Positions 11,491 through 23,900 of a stretch of DNA of 64,000 bases are shown piece by piece (the first letter of the stretch is position 1; each line of letters begins with the position of its first letter). This stretch comes from Bactericera cockerelli. Lineage: Eukaryota > Arthropoda > Insecta > Hemiptera > Triozidae. The position numbers and the translations under genes were made by a program. The notes beneath the pieces were generated by a model. It had not been told where the DNA came from. It ran no database searches and saw only the letters and a program-made list of their open reading frames with translations. The stretch spans positions 20,104,668 to 20,168,667 of the forward strand of contig CM044960.1 in assembly GCA_024516035.1 (NCBI GenBank). The letters are read 5' to 3'.

Positions 11491-13277
11491 ACTCTGGTAG
11501 AAATGCTTTGAAAGCGAAGATATGGAACATCGCTTCACTCGCCTGGTGATTATTATGTTGAGGATTCGGTAAACTACCCTTTTGCCTCTTCCAGACATGC
11601 TCTCAGATAGTGTTGTTTACTGAGACCCTGTACATGGCCAATATATTTTGCTAATGTTTGCATTATACACATGATGATAATTTATGTATCTGTATTTAAT
11701 GTAATGCTACCTATGGTAATAACAATAACAAACACATCGATTTACAGGGTTATACTAAAAAACGTAAATTTATAATTTCAACCTCTGCTTCAAGCAAAGG
11801 TAAACCGTTTTCTCTTTCATCGGACCCTGTAGAATAATACTTTTTCTTCCTACATGATAAAGCCGGCAAAGTTTGGAACAAGTTTTCATTTATATTTTTC
11901 ATAAATCGAACAAGTTCCTGGTTGTATGTATAATGGATTGTCTGAATTATTGTTTCCAACGATTTATTGTAGTTTTTGTTGCTGATTTCTTTCTCAGCTA
12001 CATACATAAAACATTTCCTGCTGAAAAGGATTAGGACTCGGATCCTTGGTTAGCCAACTAGTTTGTGTTCCCTTGGGATGAATATAGATACATAGATATC
12101 ATCAACATCCTCATTTCCTTTTTCTTTAGCTTTTCCTGTTCAAATATAGTCGGCATTTTTTCTGCCAACCTTTTGAATTAGATGTCTGTGATAATGCCAT
12201 TCGCTCAGATATTGGATATAAGAGACTGTCTGAAGATATTTGCTTGATAAACATTTCATAAAGTAATTCATAGTTCGAAGTAAATAATGTGAGTATTTAT
12301 TAATATAAAGGTAATACCTAATCATTATTGCCGGTTATAAAATATTATATTATGCTAAAGACTGAAGTCTTTATTGAATTTAAATTTTATTAAATTTAAT
12401 AATGTAGAATTATAAGACACTGGAAAGGAATTCTTTAGCATATCTTACGAGGGATAATATGAAAATTTATCCTCTTAAAATTTCAACATCGCGCCAGGAA
12501 GACGAGTTTCTTTTCTTCATAAAGGTAATATTATTATTTATCAGACAAATGAGATTATGATTAAGCAATGAGGGAGGGAGAGAAGAGGGAGAGAGTGGGA
12601 GGGAGGAGAGAAGAAAGGGAGAGAGCTCCAGAAATAGTAGCTATAAATACCTGTCTATTTCTAAAAATCCTTCCATTCCTTCCTGAAGTATCAAAAAATA
12701 CACTGTTTATAATTATATAGACACACTATTTTCTCGTGAATGGTTCAAATCGTATAAACTTAGCGATGATATTTTTTTTCACTTTCCATCATAGCGTTTG
12801 TTTATATTATTCGCTACTGTGTCTCATTTCAGTCATGCCATTATCATCTTCCCTACACGATTCGCAAGAAGCATTTATATGTTCGTCACCGTATCAGTCA
12901 TTCCTCACGTACATTATCAACCTCGCTTTGCTCTGAGCCGCCCGAAACGTCTATATGTTCGCCTCCGTATCTCATTACGTTATTATCCTCGCATGTACTC
13001 GGGAAAATTATTCGGAAGTGAGGAGAAGAAAAGAAAATTAATATTGTGTTCAAAATGATGATGAATAATGAAAAGAAAAAGCGAAAATACCTGTCTAATT
13101 TTGACGTCCGCTCTCAAAAACCTCTTCCGTTTTAGCATAGAAGAAAGCGACCTGGTTGAGGATAGAATAGGATGAGTCACCAGATTACCACACTACGACA
13201 GGAATCAAACCAAGACCTTATGGCTACTAAATTACTAACTAATAGTCCAATTGGAGATCATGTCAGTCTACTAAATT
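11491..13277. other. AT-rich stretch, no gene recognised
   Basis: Several short overlapping frames (60-86 codons) on both strands have no recognisable homology and no codon-like pattern. A purine-rich (GGGA)n-like tract lies at about 12568-12627. Confidence 0.4.
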
Positions 13278-13290
13278 AAATATTGGTTTA

Positions 13291-13551
13291 GCCAGCGTCG
13301 ATGGCATGTTGAATACACCGGTTCCCTTCAGAACACCGAAGTTAAGCGACATCCAGCGAGGTTAAGACTTGGATGGGTGACCATTCAAATTCTAATTCTC
13401 GTGACGCTGGCTTTTCCCGGCCCCACTCAGGCTGGGTGAGGTCAATGTGAGTAGCAGGTTTGTGAGTTTCCTGCGAATGGAGGGTAAAACCCCCGTCGTG
13501 ATATGACCATGGCAGTTGAAAGCGACGTTAAACCCCACTTAAAAAAAAAAA
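13291..13551 (+). mobile_element. 5S rRNA-headed SINE, young copy 1
   Basis: The first 120 bases follow 5S rRNA: a gaatacaccggttc block, gaagttaagcgac, and ggatgggtgacc in the position of the internal control region C box. A non-5S body and an A14 tail follow. A perfect 12-bp duplication (aaatattggttt, 13278-13289 and 13552-13563) flanks it. All 250 bases of head plus body are identical to the copy at 55376, implying recent insertion. SINEs with 5S heads are the SINE3 class. Not a working 5S gene: the 5S end is lost into the body. Confidence 0.9.
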
Positions 13552-13767
13552 AAATATTGGTTTTGCAGTTCAGTTTTGATAGACATCATTCAATGACATG
13601 AGTAAGACCTTGTTAAAGTGCTTCACAAGAAAAAAAACCCATAGTTTTGTTAGATTAGTACCTCACCCAACTGACTCAAGTGATAATAATATGACTGCCA
13701 ACAAAGATGACGGTTGTTCTACTGATTTTGAGTTGAGAAATTTAAGAAGAATTATTTTCTTCTTGAT

Positions 13768-13945
13768 AGCTCTTTAATACACCAGATCTCGTAAGATCGC
13801 TGATTGTCAGGAACATCCAGTCCGGATAGGAATTGGTGGGTGACCTAACCCTTAGTGCTAGCTGGAATGCTGGAATTCATTTGGGAAATTGCCATGGTTT
13901 GTGAGATTCCAGCAAACTGGGTAAAATGTTGAAAAGATACGTTAA
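13768..13945 (+). mobile_element. Old, diverged 5S-headed SINE
   Basis: Aligns in order with the copy at 13291: aatacaccag, gaacatccag, tggtgggtgacc, a gtgctagctgg segment and a gtgagattccagca...ggtaaaatg end. Heavy substitution and small gaps show an old insertion only about 220 bp from a young copy. Confidence 0.6.
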
Positions 13946-15402
13946 GTAGAAAAAAGAGGTCTTTTTTTTAACTTTAAATTTCTTCTTATCCTGCCTAATC
14001 GAGATGCCAGAAGATGAAAAGCAATCAGTGAAATAAAAAGCTTCTACATCTGTGAAAGATTCATCTGGATATTTTCAAATTACTGAAGAGGTTTGATGTA
14101 AAAATATTAATTTATAATCTTAATGAAATCTAAAAGTCGAGAGAGATAGAAGTAAGGATAAACAAAGGAAGAAATTCCGCTCCTTAGGTAGGAAGTAGGG
14201 ACGTTTTGTATTCAGGATGTCTTTACAACTCAGCTTTTCTCGGAGTTCTCTCTCCAACAAGAACCTTCTGTCGAGAAATTCTAAAATAATGTTTGTCTGT
14301 GTCTGTGGCATTCGTGGAAATGGATAGTGCCGAACAAAATCAGTCAAGGGTCATCTTGGTCATAATTATTATTTGGATGTTATGAAGGTACTGATTTGAA
14401 GTTTGAACTAACAGACTTGTTAGTCTGAAATTGCTGATTTATCTTACAGTTTTGAAGAAAATGTCTAAGTCATCCTGCATTACCACACATTTGATCATCT
14501 GTATGTAACACTGTGAATATCATTCACACATATTTATTCAGGTTATTTACTTGGACCTTTCTATGTTGCACCCTGTATGCTTGTGATTCAGGAACTTAAC
14601 GCAGCCTAGGCTATGGATATTAGCTGATGAGGATCCTGTGACGTGCAGGAAGTCTTAGGGACTCTGAGATCTGCCTGTCCTGGAAGACAGGAGAGGGAGG
14701 GGGAGTAATTAGGAGGGACTAGGAGAGAGGGACGCTGGGAGTGAGGAAAATAATTTGGCACGACTTCCTGTGGCACATTTTCTTAGAAAAAAAGAGGAGG
14801 AAAAGAGAAGCTATTATTAAAATAGGAAGGAAGACATTTGGGAAGTTACCGGGAAATTAAAATATTCATTACCTCGGAGAAAATATCCTCAGAATACCTT
14901 AATACCGTATTTTCATTATGTGACACCACATTTTGAGAAATTAAGTAGATTCAAAGGTTTAGGAGAACATGTATATTTCACAGAAATGTACCTAAGATTC
15001 CAATGAAACGGAGTCGCCTAGTTAAGGTAAATACCTACTTGAGCATAGTAGGTACATAACTATTACATATTTTTAATTCAGTAGATATTTTATTACTCAA
15101 ATATGATTATTACTTCGAATGGATTTTTAAAATTATGAAGCAATACAGTACTGAACATTACCTACATAAATGGTTATATTCCTTTGAAAATGAACTTTTA
15201 AGGTGTAAAAAATACAAATTGTTTTCCATTTCTATTCAACCTAAGAACAACAGCTAAGATACAGTTGTCGAAAAATTTCATTTTCCATTTTAAAAAGAAA
15301 TATTTTCTAAGTTTTGAGACAATATACGATATACTGGTACGTAGATTCCCACACTCGATATTGACCTCCCCCTAATGACGCCCCTGTCTGTTTTCCCCAC
15401 AG
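13946..15402. other. Region upstream of the first visible LMO exon; nothing assigned
   Basis: No exon, repeat or promoter element could be supported. Splicing phase shows that at least one upstream LMO exon exists, but it may lie outside the window. A 75-codon minus-strand frame at 14120-14347 is not recognised. Confidence 0.4.
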
Positions 15403-15631
15403 ATTCCTCCTCAGTGGTCCAGGGTCCTCTGTCAGGGGGCTCCTCAGGGGGGCTCAAGGAGTGCGCATCCTGTGGAAAGCGCATCACTGAGCGCTTTCTC
15501 CTCAAAGCTCTGGACCTGTTCTGGCACGAGGACTGCCTCAAGTGCGGCTGCTGTGATTGTAGACTGGGGGAAGTGGGTTCGACTCTCTACCAGAAGGCGA
15601 ACCTCATCCTCTGTAAACGAGACTACTTAAG
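15403..15631 (+). CDS. LMO exon encoding LIM domain 1
   Basis: Starts after a clear polypyrimidine tract and CAG (ending 15402) and ends at TTAAG/GTAAAC. It encodes a Ser/Gly-rich linker and then the first LIM finger, [20 protein letters not shown] through CKRDYLR, with CxxC, HxxC, CxxC and CxxD zinc ligands. An in-frame ATG at 15375 lies just before the splice acceptor; it could serve as an alternative start, but intronic position is more likely. The 19 bases at its 3' end are tandemly repeated into the intron. Confidence 0.93.
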
Positions 15632-18600
15632 GTAAACGAGACTACTTAAGGTAAACGAGACTACTTATTTATTTATTTTTATTTATTTAGAAACTCTTTA
15701 TTTGTAGGAAGAACATATATATACAGACAAATAAATGGTAAATATAAAAATAGACAATATTAATAATATAAAAAAGGAAAAAAAAAAACAAAAAACAAAA
15801 CAAAACAAAAAAACAAAATATATACATATGTCCTAACTAAAGGGCGGGGTTATTGCCTATGGCAATCTCTTCCACCCAACTTAAGGTAAACGAGACTACT
15901 TAAGGTAGGCTGTGAGTGTGGGAACGGGCTTGGTTTTAGTGATCATCATAGGGTGGCGTCATCGTGAACGATGGTAGCCAGACAGTGGAGGAATGACTCA
16001 GCACTTCCCTACCACAGTCTTTACAAGGAGGCTTATAATTGACCAGGGCCCCCAGAACCAAGCCAATACTTGTCTACTCGCTGTTTATAGTCCCCCAGCC
16101 AGACTGTTTTAGTGGCACAACTTACAAATTGTCTGGGGGGGACTATGAATACCAGTGGTGAACCAGCTAAACACTGATCGGGTTTGCTTTTTTTACATAC
16201 CTACATTAGCTATTAGAACCTAATAGTAATGTAAGCTCAGTATGAACACATCACCGCAGCACTGGTGTAGATAGATATCAGCTGAGGTAAGAACCAGCCA
16301 GTCCATAAACTTTCTTAGAAACTACTTTACCAGCAACACAAAATGAGTCATCCTGAGAAAGCCAACGTGATAAATAAGACGTATGGGTCAAATTATGAAA
16401 CGGAATTAGATTTAATCTAAATAGACATGATCCCTTAACTCGCCCTCTAGTGGGAATTTCAACCAATCACTGTGCTCTATAGCCTGAGTCAGCTGATAGT
16501 GTCCACTTAGATTAAATCTAATCCTGTTTCATAATTCGGTAATATGTCTCAAATGAGTCAATCCATGTCGAATTGAAATAAAATTATTATAAGACTAACA
16601 GCCGTATTTATAAACAGAAAACGCCATCTGAGCATGGTCTGAAGCATGATGTCCTTTATTATTGGCCAATACCTTGCTTGAGACATTGCTCAGACAAAAT
16701 TCGCTGTTCAGAAATACGGGTGTAAAACCAACTTGTCTATTTGTCTAACCCTCAGTATCCTCTCTTTCCTCCCCTAGATTGTTCGGCACAACAGGATACT
16801 GCGCCGCGTGTACCAAAGTGATACCTGCCTTCGAGATGGTCATGAGGGCCAAGAACAATGTGTACCATCTGGAGTGCTTTGCCTGTCAACAGTGTAACCA
16901 CAGGTGAGTCAGCAATATCAAACAAAATTTTCAGTCATCATATTATTTTTTATTTATTTATTTAGGTATTTATAAACTCTTTATTAGTAGAACACATATA
17001 TTATACAGACAAATAATGGTAAAAATAATAATATAAAAAAAAGAAAATAAATAAAATATATACATATTTCCTAACTAAAGGGCGGGGTTATTGCCTATGG
17101 CAATCTCTTCCACCCAACCCTTTTATTTCTCAGCGGTCCGCAACTGGGGTGCTGTGAGTCATCTTCAGCGGTGCCGCGAGCACTGAATCGGCCTACTTAG
17201 CTGACTTTTTCATCTTCTGAATGCTCTGAATACAGGCCTGCAAGGTCCCTCTGACTTTTTTTCTCTCCTGGGGTGCCACTGGGCTAAGATGTCAAAGAAA
17301 GGGTGCCGCGATGGAGAAAAGGTTGCGGACCACTGTTTTATCTAATCGGTATTCTATTCCAAAAACATAAACATTTGAACATATTTAATTATTCAACATT
17401 TTTGAAATATTCATCTCAGATCAAGGGTTACTTTTCCATAATTTTTAATGGTAAGATTGGTACCTAGGTACATACCTGAAATGGAGCTCTACTAACGGTG
17501 CAGCGTTAGAGATTTTATATCTTCTGGTAATGTCGCCCTGGACGTTACTTTTTTTAAGCTTTATTAGGAGGACAAAGTACCTACCTACAATGGTAACAGT
17601 ATAAAATTAAGAAAAAAAAACAAACAAATGACAAAATAAATAAGTAAAAAAGAAAATAACAATAATGTCCTACCTAAAGGGCGGGGTTATTGCCTGTGGC
17701 AATCTCTTCCACCCAACTCATTCAACTACCCCCCTAATAAACCACCCTCTCTCCCCCCAGGTTCTGTGTGGGCGACAGGTTCTACCTCTGCGACAACAAG
17801 ATCCTCTGTGAGTACGACTACGAGGAGCGACAAGTGTTCGCCAACATCGCGTACAACCCGTCTAGTCTAGCCCACCTTAGAAGGCAAGTCACTTTACAGG
17901 TACTTTGGACACGAGAACGCACTCGTCTTCTTTTTGGTTAATATCTCTTATAGACCACCAATAAACTAAAGAAAAATTTTGATCAGTATCAGTATAAACA
18001 GAAAAGTGAGAAGTTGTACTAGATGTACATGAATATCAGAACATACCTTTTTTTGATTTTTGACAACACATGGTCTGTCCCGGTAGCTCAGTGGTAAAGG
18101 CGGCACTCTGTGAATCCACAGGTTCCAGAGGTCGTGGGTTCGAAACCCAGCCGGGACATGACAAGTTATCCTCCCATTTGGGATTTTTACCACATAATAA
18201 TATGTCTTGGGCTTACTGCTGGAATAATGGGACTTTAATAGTCCTTATTGGGCAGTATAAGTAAGGCGATATTATTATATAACTTTTTCTACTTTCATAT
18301 TAAGTTACATGGAATAGATAAGTAAAGTATTAGCTAGAAGACAAAATTACGATTGTAAAAAAGATAATAGAGCATCTACGTTTTTCAATATCAAAAATGA
18401 CAGATTTGTTGTTGATTAGATCAACATAAGTCATCATAGGAAACCCTAGGATAAAGCTATAAAAGAAAAAGTTAACAGAAAAACTACGCCTCATTAAGGT
18501 ATCGAACTCGTTATCTTTAGCATGAGAGTTCACATACATAAACAATGAGGATATAGTTTGTTTTGTATGGAGTCTGAATGGAGGGATTGAAACTTGTGCA

Positions 18601-20915
18601 TGAGGAACAAAGTTGAGTAAACCATGAGTTACTGAACCCAGCTCTCGCTCTGTCTCGGAAAAAGGAAGCAGCTAGATCTAATAGTAATGGGAAGTAAGCA
18701 AGAGCTTGAATCTTGATTAAAAACATATTGCTGACGACCCCGTAAATAGGTATTAAACCAATGAACTACAAGAGATGAAAAATTGAAATGTTTTGAGAGC
18801 TTAGTAAGAAGTATGTCAAAATCAACCGAGTCAAAAGCTTTACTAAAGTCTGATAGTAGAAGAATAGTAACTTTAGTATTATCCATACTTTTGCGTATAT
18901 CATCAGTTACTTTAATCAGAGCAGTAGTTGTGCTATGACCCGGTCGAAACCCAGATTGATAAGGATTAAACAGGTTGTTGGAATTTGAAAAGTTTATTAT
19001 TTGATGATGAACTACTTTCTCAAGGACTTTAGATAATACAGGAAGAAGTGAAATAGGCCTAAAGTTGTTTAATCCTGTAGGTTTTGATATTTTGGGTAAA
19101 GGAAGAACACGACCGATTTTCCATTGTGTAGGAAACTTACCCGAAGAAAGAGAAAAAATTAATGATATGGGTCATAGGGATCACAATGAAATCCAAAATT
19201 AATTTCAAAAACTTTATCGAAAGACCATCATTGCCAGATGCGTTAGACTTAATAGAACTGATAGCCTGTTTAACATCTTGACAAGAAATTTCATCAAAAC
19301 TAAACTCTGGATGTGTTGGGTTAGGTTGTCTAAGTATAGAATCAATCACATTTAGCTTGTGCGTTGGATTGATGTTGACAGGAGGTGTGACAAAAAATGT
19401 ATTGAGATCATCCAAACTAAACCGAGGATCAAGATGTTTGGTCGAAGATTCCACATTAATACCCAGACTTCTTAAAAATTGCCAAAGTGATTTCTCATCA
19501 CGACAAGAAGCAATCCCCTGAGATATATAAAGCTCTCGTGCATCACGAACAGATCGAGTACAACGATTCCTTAAAATTTTAAATTTATCAAAAAGATGTT
19601 GAGATCGGGAATGCTTGTACTTGGCAAAGGCGCGATCTCTTTGCTTCATGAGTTTCAATATCTCAGGGGTGAGCCATTGTGTAGGTGGGTATTTTACTTT
19701 GGCATTTTTGAGGGGAGCATGTTTATTAAGAAGTTTCGTTATCATATCAGTAAACATCTCGACTTTGGCATCAACATCATTCAGTTGAGTTAAATGATCC
19801 CAATTAGACCTTTCTACATCTTCAATCAGATTGTCAACATTCAAATTACGGAAGTTTCTGAACTTGATTTTTCGAAGAGAATATTTAACTTTACCAAGTT
19901 GGTAAGCCATAAATATTAACTCATGATGCGAAAAACCAGGTGCAGAAATTTGCTCATAATATTGAACTTTATTAGGTGACCTAACAATTGCCAGATCTAG
20001 TAAACTATGATAGTTATCTTGATAAAAAGTAGGCTTAGAAGGTAAAATAGATAAACTAACAGATTTTACTAAGTCTTTAAATCTTTTGGATAGAATATTA
20101 TCTACCTCCAGATTACAATTGAAATCACCCATAATTATGACATCATCATAGAAAGGTAGATAGGTGGTAAGGATAGATTGTAGGTCATCAGAGTAGGCAA
20201 CTCTGGGAGGCCTGTAAACAACAACCAACATGAGCTTCTTGTGACAGTAGTGAACCTCCAATAGAATATATTCTATGGTGTTCTTAATCTTCGGATCAGA
20301 ACATTGAATGATAGAATATTCAATGCCGTCACGAAGATAGATTCCCACACCACCACATCCCGAATGAAGTCTATCGTTTCTTATCAACTGATAGCCAGGA
20401 ATAGCAGCAACTACATCAGGTAAAGAAGGCTTCAAGAAAGTCTCTGAAACAAGAATTGAATGAAAACATTTATTGTTAAACGTAGATAAGAGGTCAGCAT
20501 GATGCCCCACCAGAGACTGAGCATTAATGTGGGCAACTCTAAAAGAGGCGTTGAATGGGGTTAAGTGTTGTAGTAACGCTGCTGACAGTGGAAGAGATTG
20601 ACCTGACAACTGAGAACCCTGAGAATCACTGACATCCGAACTAGACGAAAAAACATTTCCTGGAAAAACAAAAGAATCATTAAAATGTAACATAAATTAA
20701 AAGAAAAAAAAGAAAAATAAACAAAACAAAAATAAAGTTTTCTTCAAGAAGAAGACAAAGAAAAAAGTATAAAAAAAGCAAAATAAAAACAATAATAAGT
20801 TAGTGACCTTGTTATTAGTTGAAAATATTAACTTAATATTGACTGAACCTATCGCAAAAAAAAAAAAACAAAAACAAAAAAAAAAACAGAAACAGAAATG
20901 GAATAAAAACAAATG

Positions 20916-20959
<44 letters not shown>

Positions 20960-23900
20960 AAGGTACATAATAAAAAGCGATAGGATTCAGTTCTGATGTA
21001 GGTACATTGAAGTGGTTTGATTAGTTCCATTTTCTGGCGTAACGTCTCTTCATTTTCTTCGAAGTCTTAGTTCTCGATCTTGAATTATGAGTAATATTAG
21101 AAACAAGATTAGGAGGAGTCTTCAGTTTCTCAGTAGATATCCTGGAGCTGGATGCGAGTTGATGAGTAGGAACATCAGCAGTTGTAGTTCCTTGTACATT
21201 TGCACAGGTTGATTCAGAGGGAGACATATCAAATGGGAGGGAATGAAGCTCTTGAATAGATTTGACCACAAACTTCCTTGTACCTACGTTCACCATGATT
21301 CTGCCATCCACAGACCATACATTTTCTTTATCAAATAGCCGTTTTGCCTCAGATAATATTTGAAAGTTTATTTTTGTTAATGATTCAGAAATATATAGAC
21401 CACTGTCTTTTAACATTTTTTTACTATTGAAAACCAGCCTACGGTGATAGTAAGAAATGAATTTGACAATGATGGCTCTACTTTTATTTCCTTGATTTCT
21501 TCTTGGTCCAAGTCTATGACATCGGTCAATATTTTGCTGTGTGATGTTCAACTTCATTTTACTCTGGAACAGGCTCAGTACAGCAGCAACACAATCCTCT
21601 TCTTTCTGTGAAATTTCATCTTCTTTCATACCATGAATCAGAAGGCAGTTACGTCTAGAGTACTGTTCCATTTCATTTATTCTAATATGACAGGCATCTA
21701 TTTCACATCTCATGTGCATGAAATTTTGTTTGACTTCATTTTTGAACGATTGAAATGCCTCCTGAAGGGCTGAGACATCTGTTAAAACAGGTTGAGGAAC
21801 AGTAGATTTTATGCGCTCGAGTTCATTTTCAAAAATTAACATTCGAGATGAAAATTCGTCATTGATGTCTGATGGATTTGACATCATGAAATGAAGTTCT
21901 AAATAATTAATTTCTCAAAAGTTACGTGCTTGATAATAAATGTTCAGTGTTTTTAATTAGAATAAATAGTCAGTGTTTTTAAATGAAATTAATTAACTTT
22001 CAACTATTACAAGGTCATAATTAAATCAAATTAAGTTAAAATTTCTCAGTGGAAACAAGGTTAAAATGTTTGATTAATTTATTATCACTGGCTAAAAATT
22101 GATATTGATGTTAATTTTGGTATGAAACTTAAATTGACCCAGACCGTGTGGAACGGCCTAGCGTTACCTTGGTAACGAAGATTGTTATTTGAAAAATAAT
22201 CTATGTCTGACACTTAAAAAAGCTTATAATTGTTCTAGATTTCACTTTATAAAAAAAACCAACACAACACAACGAAAGTCTGATAAAAGAACTTTAATTT
22301 GATATAAAATATCACTGTTTTGGTTCAAAATTAAATATTTTCTATGAAAATTTCACAAGAGCTACAGTTTTCGAAGCTATATTCAATATTCAAGATGAAT
22401 GCAGATCTTGATGCTTTAAAGACCTGGACTCAAAACCATGGCATAATCCCGAATCCCAAAAAGTTTCAATCCATCATTATAGGGTCTCCACCACTATTAC
22501 ACCGGGTATCTCAGTCCCATATATCTGCCATCATTTTCAACTCTGAGCCAATTCCATTTTCCCCTAGTGTAAAAAATCTTGGTTTACTTTTTGATGCAGA
22601 TCTTCAATGGAACTCTCAGGTAGTTCAAATTGGTAAAAAAGTGTATCGAAAGTTTCATTCACTGAAACGTTTGCAAAGGTTTTTGCCCCGTAAGACAAAG
22701 CAGCTCCTGTGTACTTCTCTTATATTTCCTTTAATTGAATATGCTGGAGCTGCCATGTCAAATATCAATGGGAACTTACTTAAAAAACTGCAAACATTTC
22801 AGAATGCTTGTATTCGATACATTTTTGGGTTGAAGAAGTTCGATCATGTTTCAGCAAATCGACGAATTCTTCAATGGCTGCCAATTGACAAGAGGTTAGA
22901 ACAACAGAGATTGGGCTTACTATGGAAAATTTTAAGGGAGGCTTCACCTCCATATCTTCATTCATCATTTCACTCACTTTCATCATTCCATGATCATAAC
23001 ACTCGCTCTACTCATCTATCGATTCCACCTCATCACACAAATCATATGGGTAATAGTTTTATAGTTAATGCTGTTCGATCATGGAATCAATTGCCTGATG
23101 AACTTAGGACTGTGGGAAATCGCTTAACATTCAAGGCCTTGACAAAGGAACATTTTCTGGAAAATATAAATTGATTCATATTTTTTTTTTTTTTTTTGCT
23201 TTTTTTTCTTTCTTTTTTTTCCCCCACTTATTTCTTAATTGTGTTTTTTTTTCTACATATACATGTTTTTTTTTTTAAATATAAATTATTTTTATTTATT
23301 TATCTTCTTTTTTATATATTATTACTGTTTATTTAGATAGGGATCTTTAAGGGTTGGGTGGAAGAGATTGCCTAAGGCAATAACCCCGCCCTTTAGTTAG
23401 GACATATATTATGTATATATTTATTTTTTCTTTATTTATTATTGTTTTTTTGTTTTGTTATATTGTATTTTGTATTTTCGTTTGTAATTATTTGTATGTC
23501 CTATTATCTAATAAAGTGTAAATAAATAAATAAATAAATAAAATATGTCCAAGGGATTACCTCATGTAAGCTTATTGGAAAATGAAGTAAAAGACAGAAT
23601 ATAAAAGTCATCTTTGACTTTTTAAACATAAAAAAACGAGTGAAAGTGCCTTTTCACTTCTCGAGAACACCAAAGTAAAGCCCAGGGCTTACCAAAGTGT
23701 TAAGAGACAGTTCTATGAGGAGTTTCTCGCTTCTCTTTTAATTTTGAGGACAGAAAGGATGGTAATAAAACCCATGCAAGTTCCAAGACAGACTTAATAT
23801 ATGAGAGATAAAAGCTATCTAAGCTGACCAGATTTGCTTTTGCTCTAACATGTTGCTTTTTAAAAACAACATTTTTGCTGTCAAAACATGCGACCAAAAA

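Larger units (their letters stand above)
18727..23545 (-). mobile_element. CR1/Jockey-like LINE with inverted 5' portion
   Basis: On the minus strand, from about 22385 down to 18727, lie the 5' UTR, ORF1 and ORF2 up to the RT block after motif A. On the plus strand, from about 22385 to 23545, lie the remaining RT C-terminus, 3' UTR, hairpin and (AAAT)n tail. About 70 codons including motif B and YADD are missing between the two parts. This is the arrangement expected from twin priming: internal break at the outer left edge, 5' end joined to the 3' part. No convincing target-site duplication was found at the edges. It lies in the last LMO intron. Confidence 0.8.

Noticed and set aside
13291..13410. 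5S rRNA gene (also at 55376)
   Set aside because: The 5S similarity decays before the 3' end and runs into a SINE body with A tail and target-site duplications.
18077..18157. tRNA gene
   Set aside because: Closing stem and A and B boxes are good, but the anticodon arm does not fold properly, a SINE body follows and further copies exist in the window.
20697..21030. Phe-rich membrane-like proteins
   Set aside because: Frames in the poly-T spacer of an inverted LINE.
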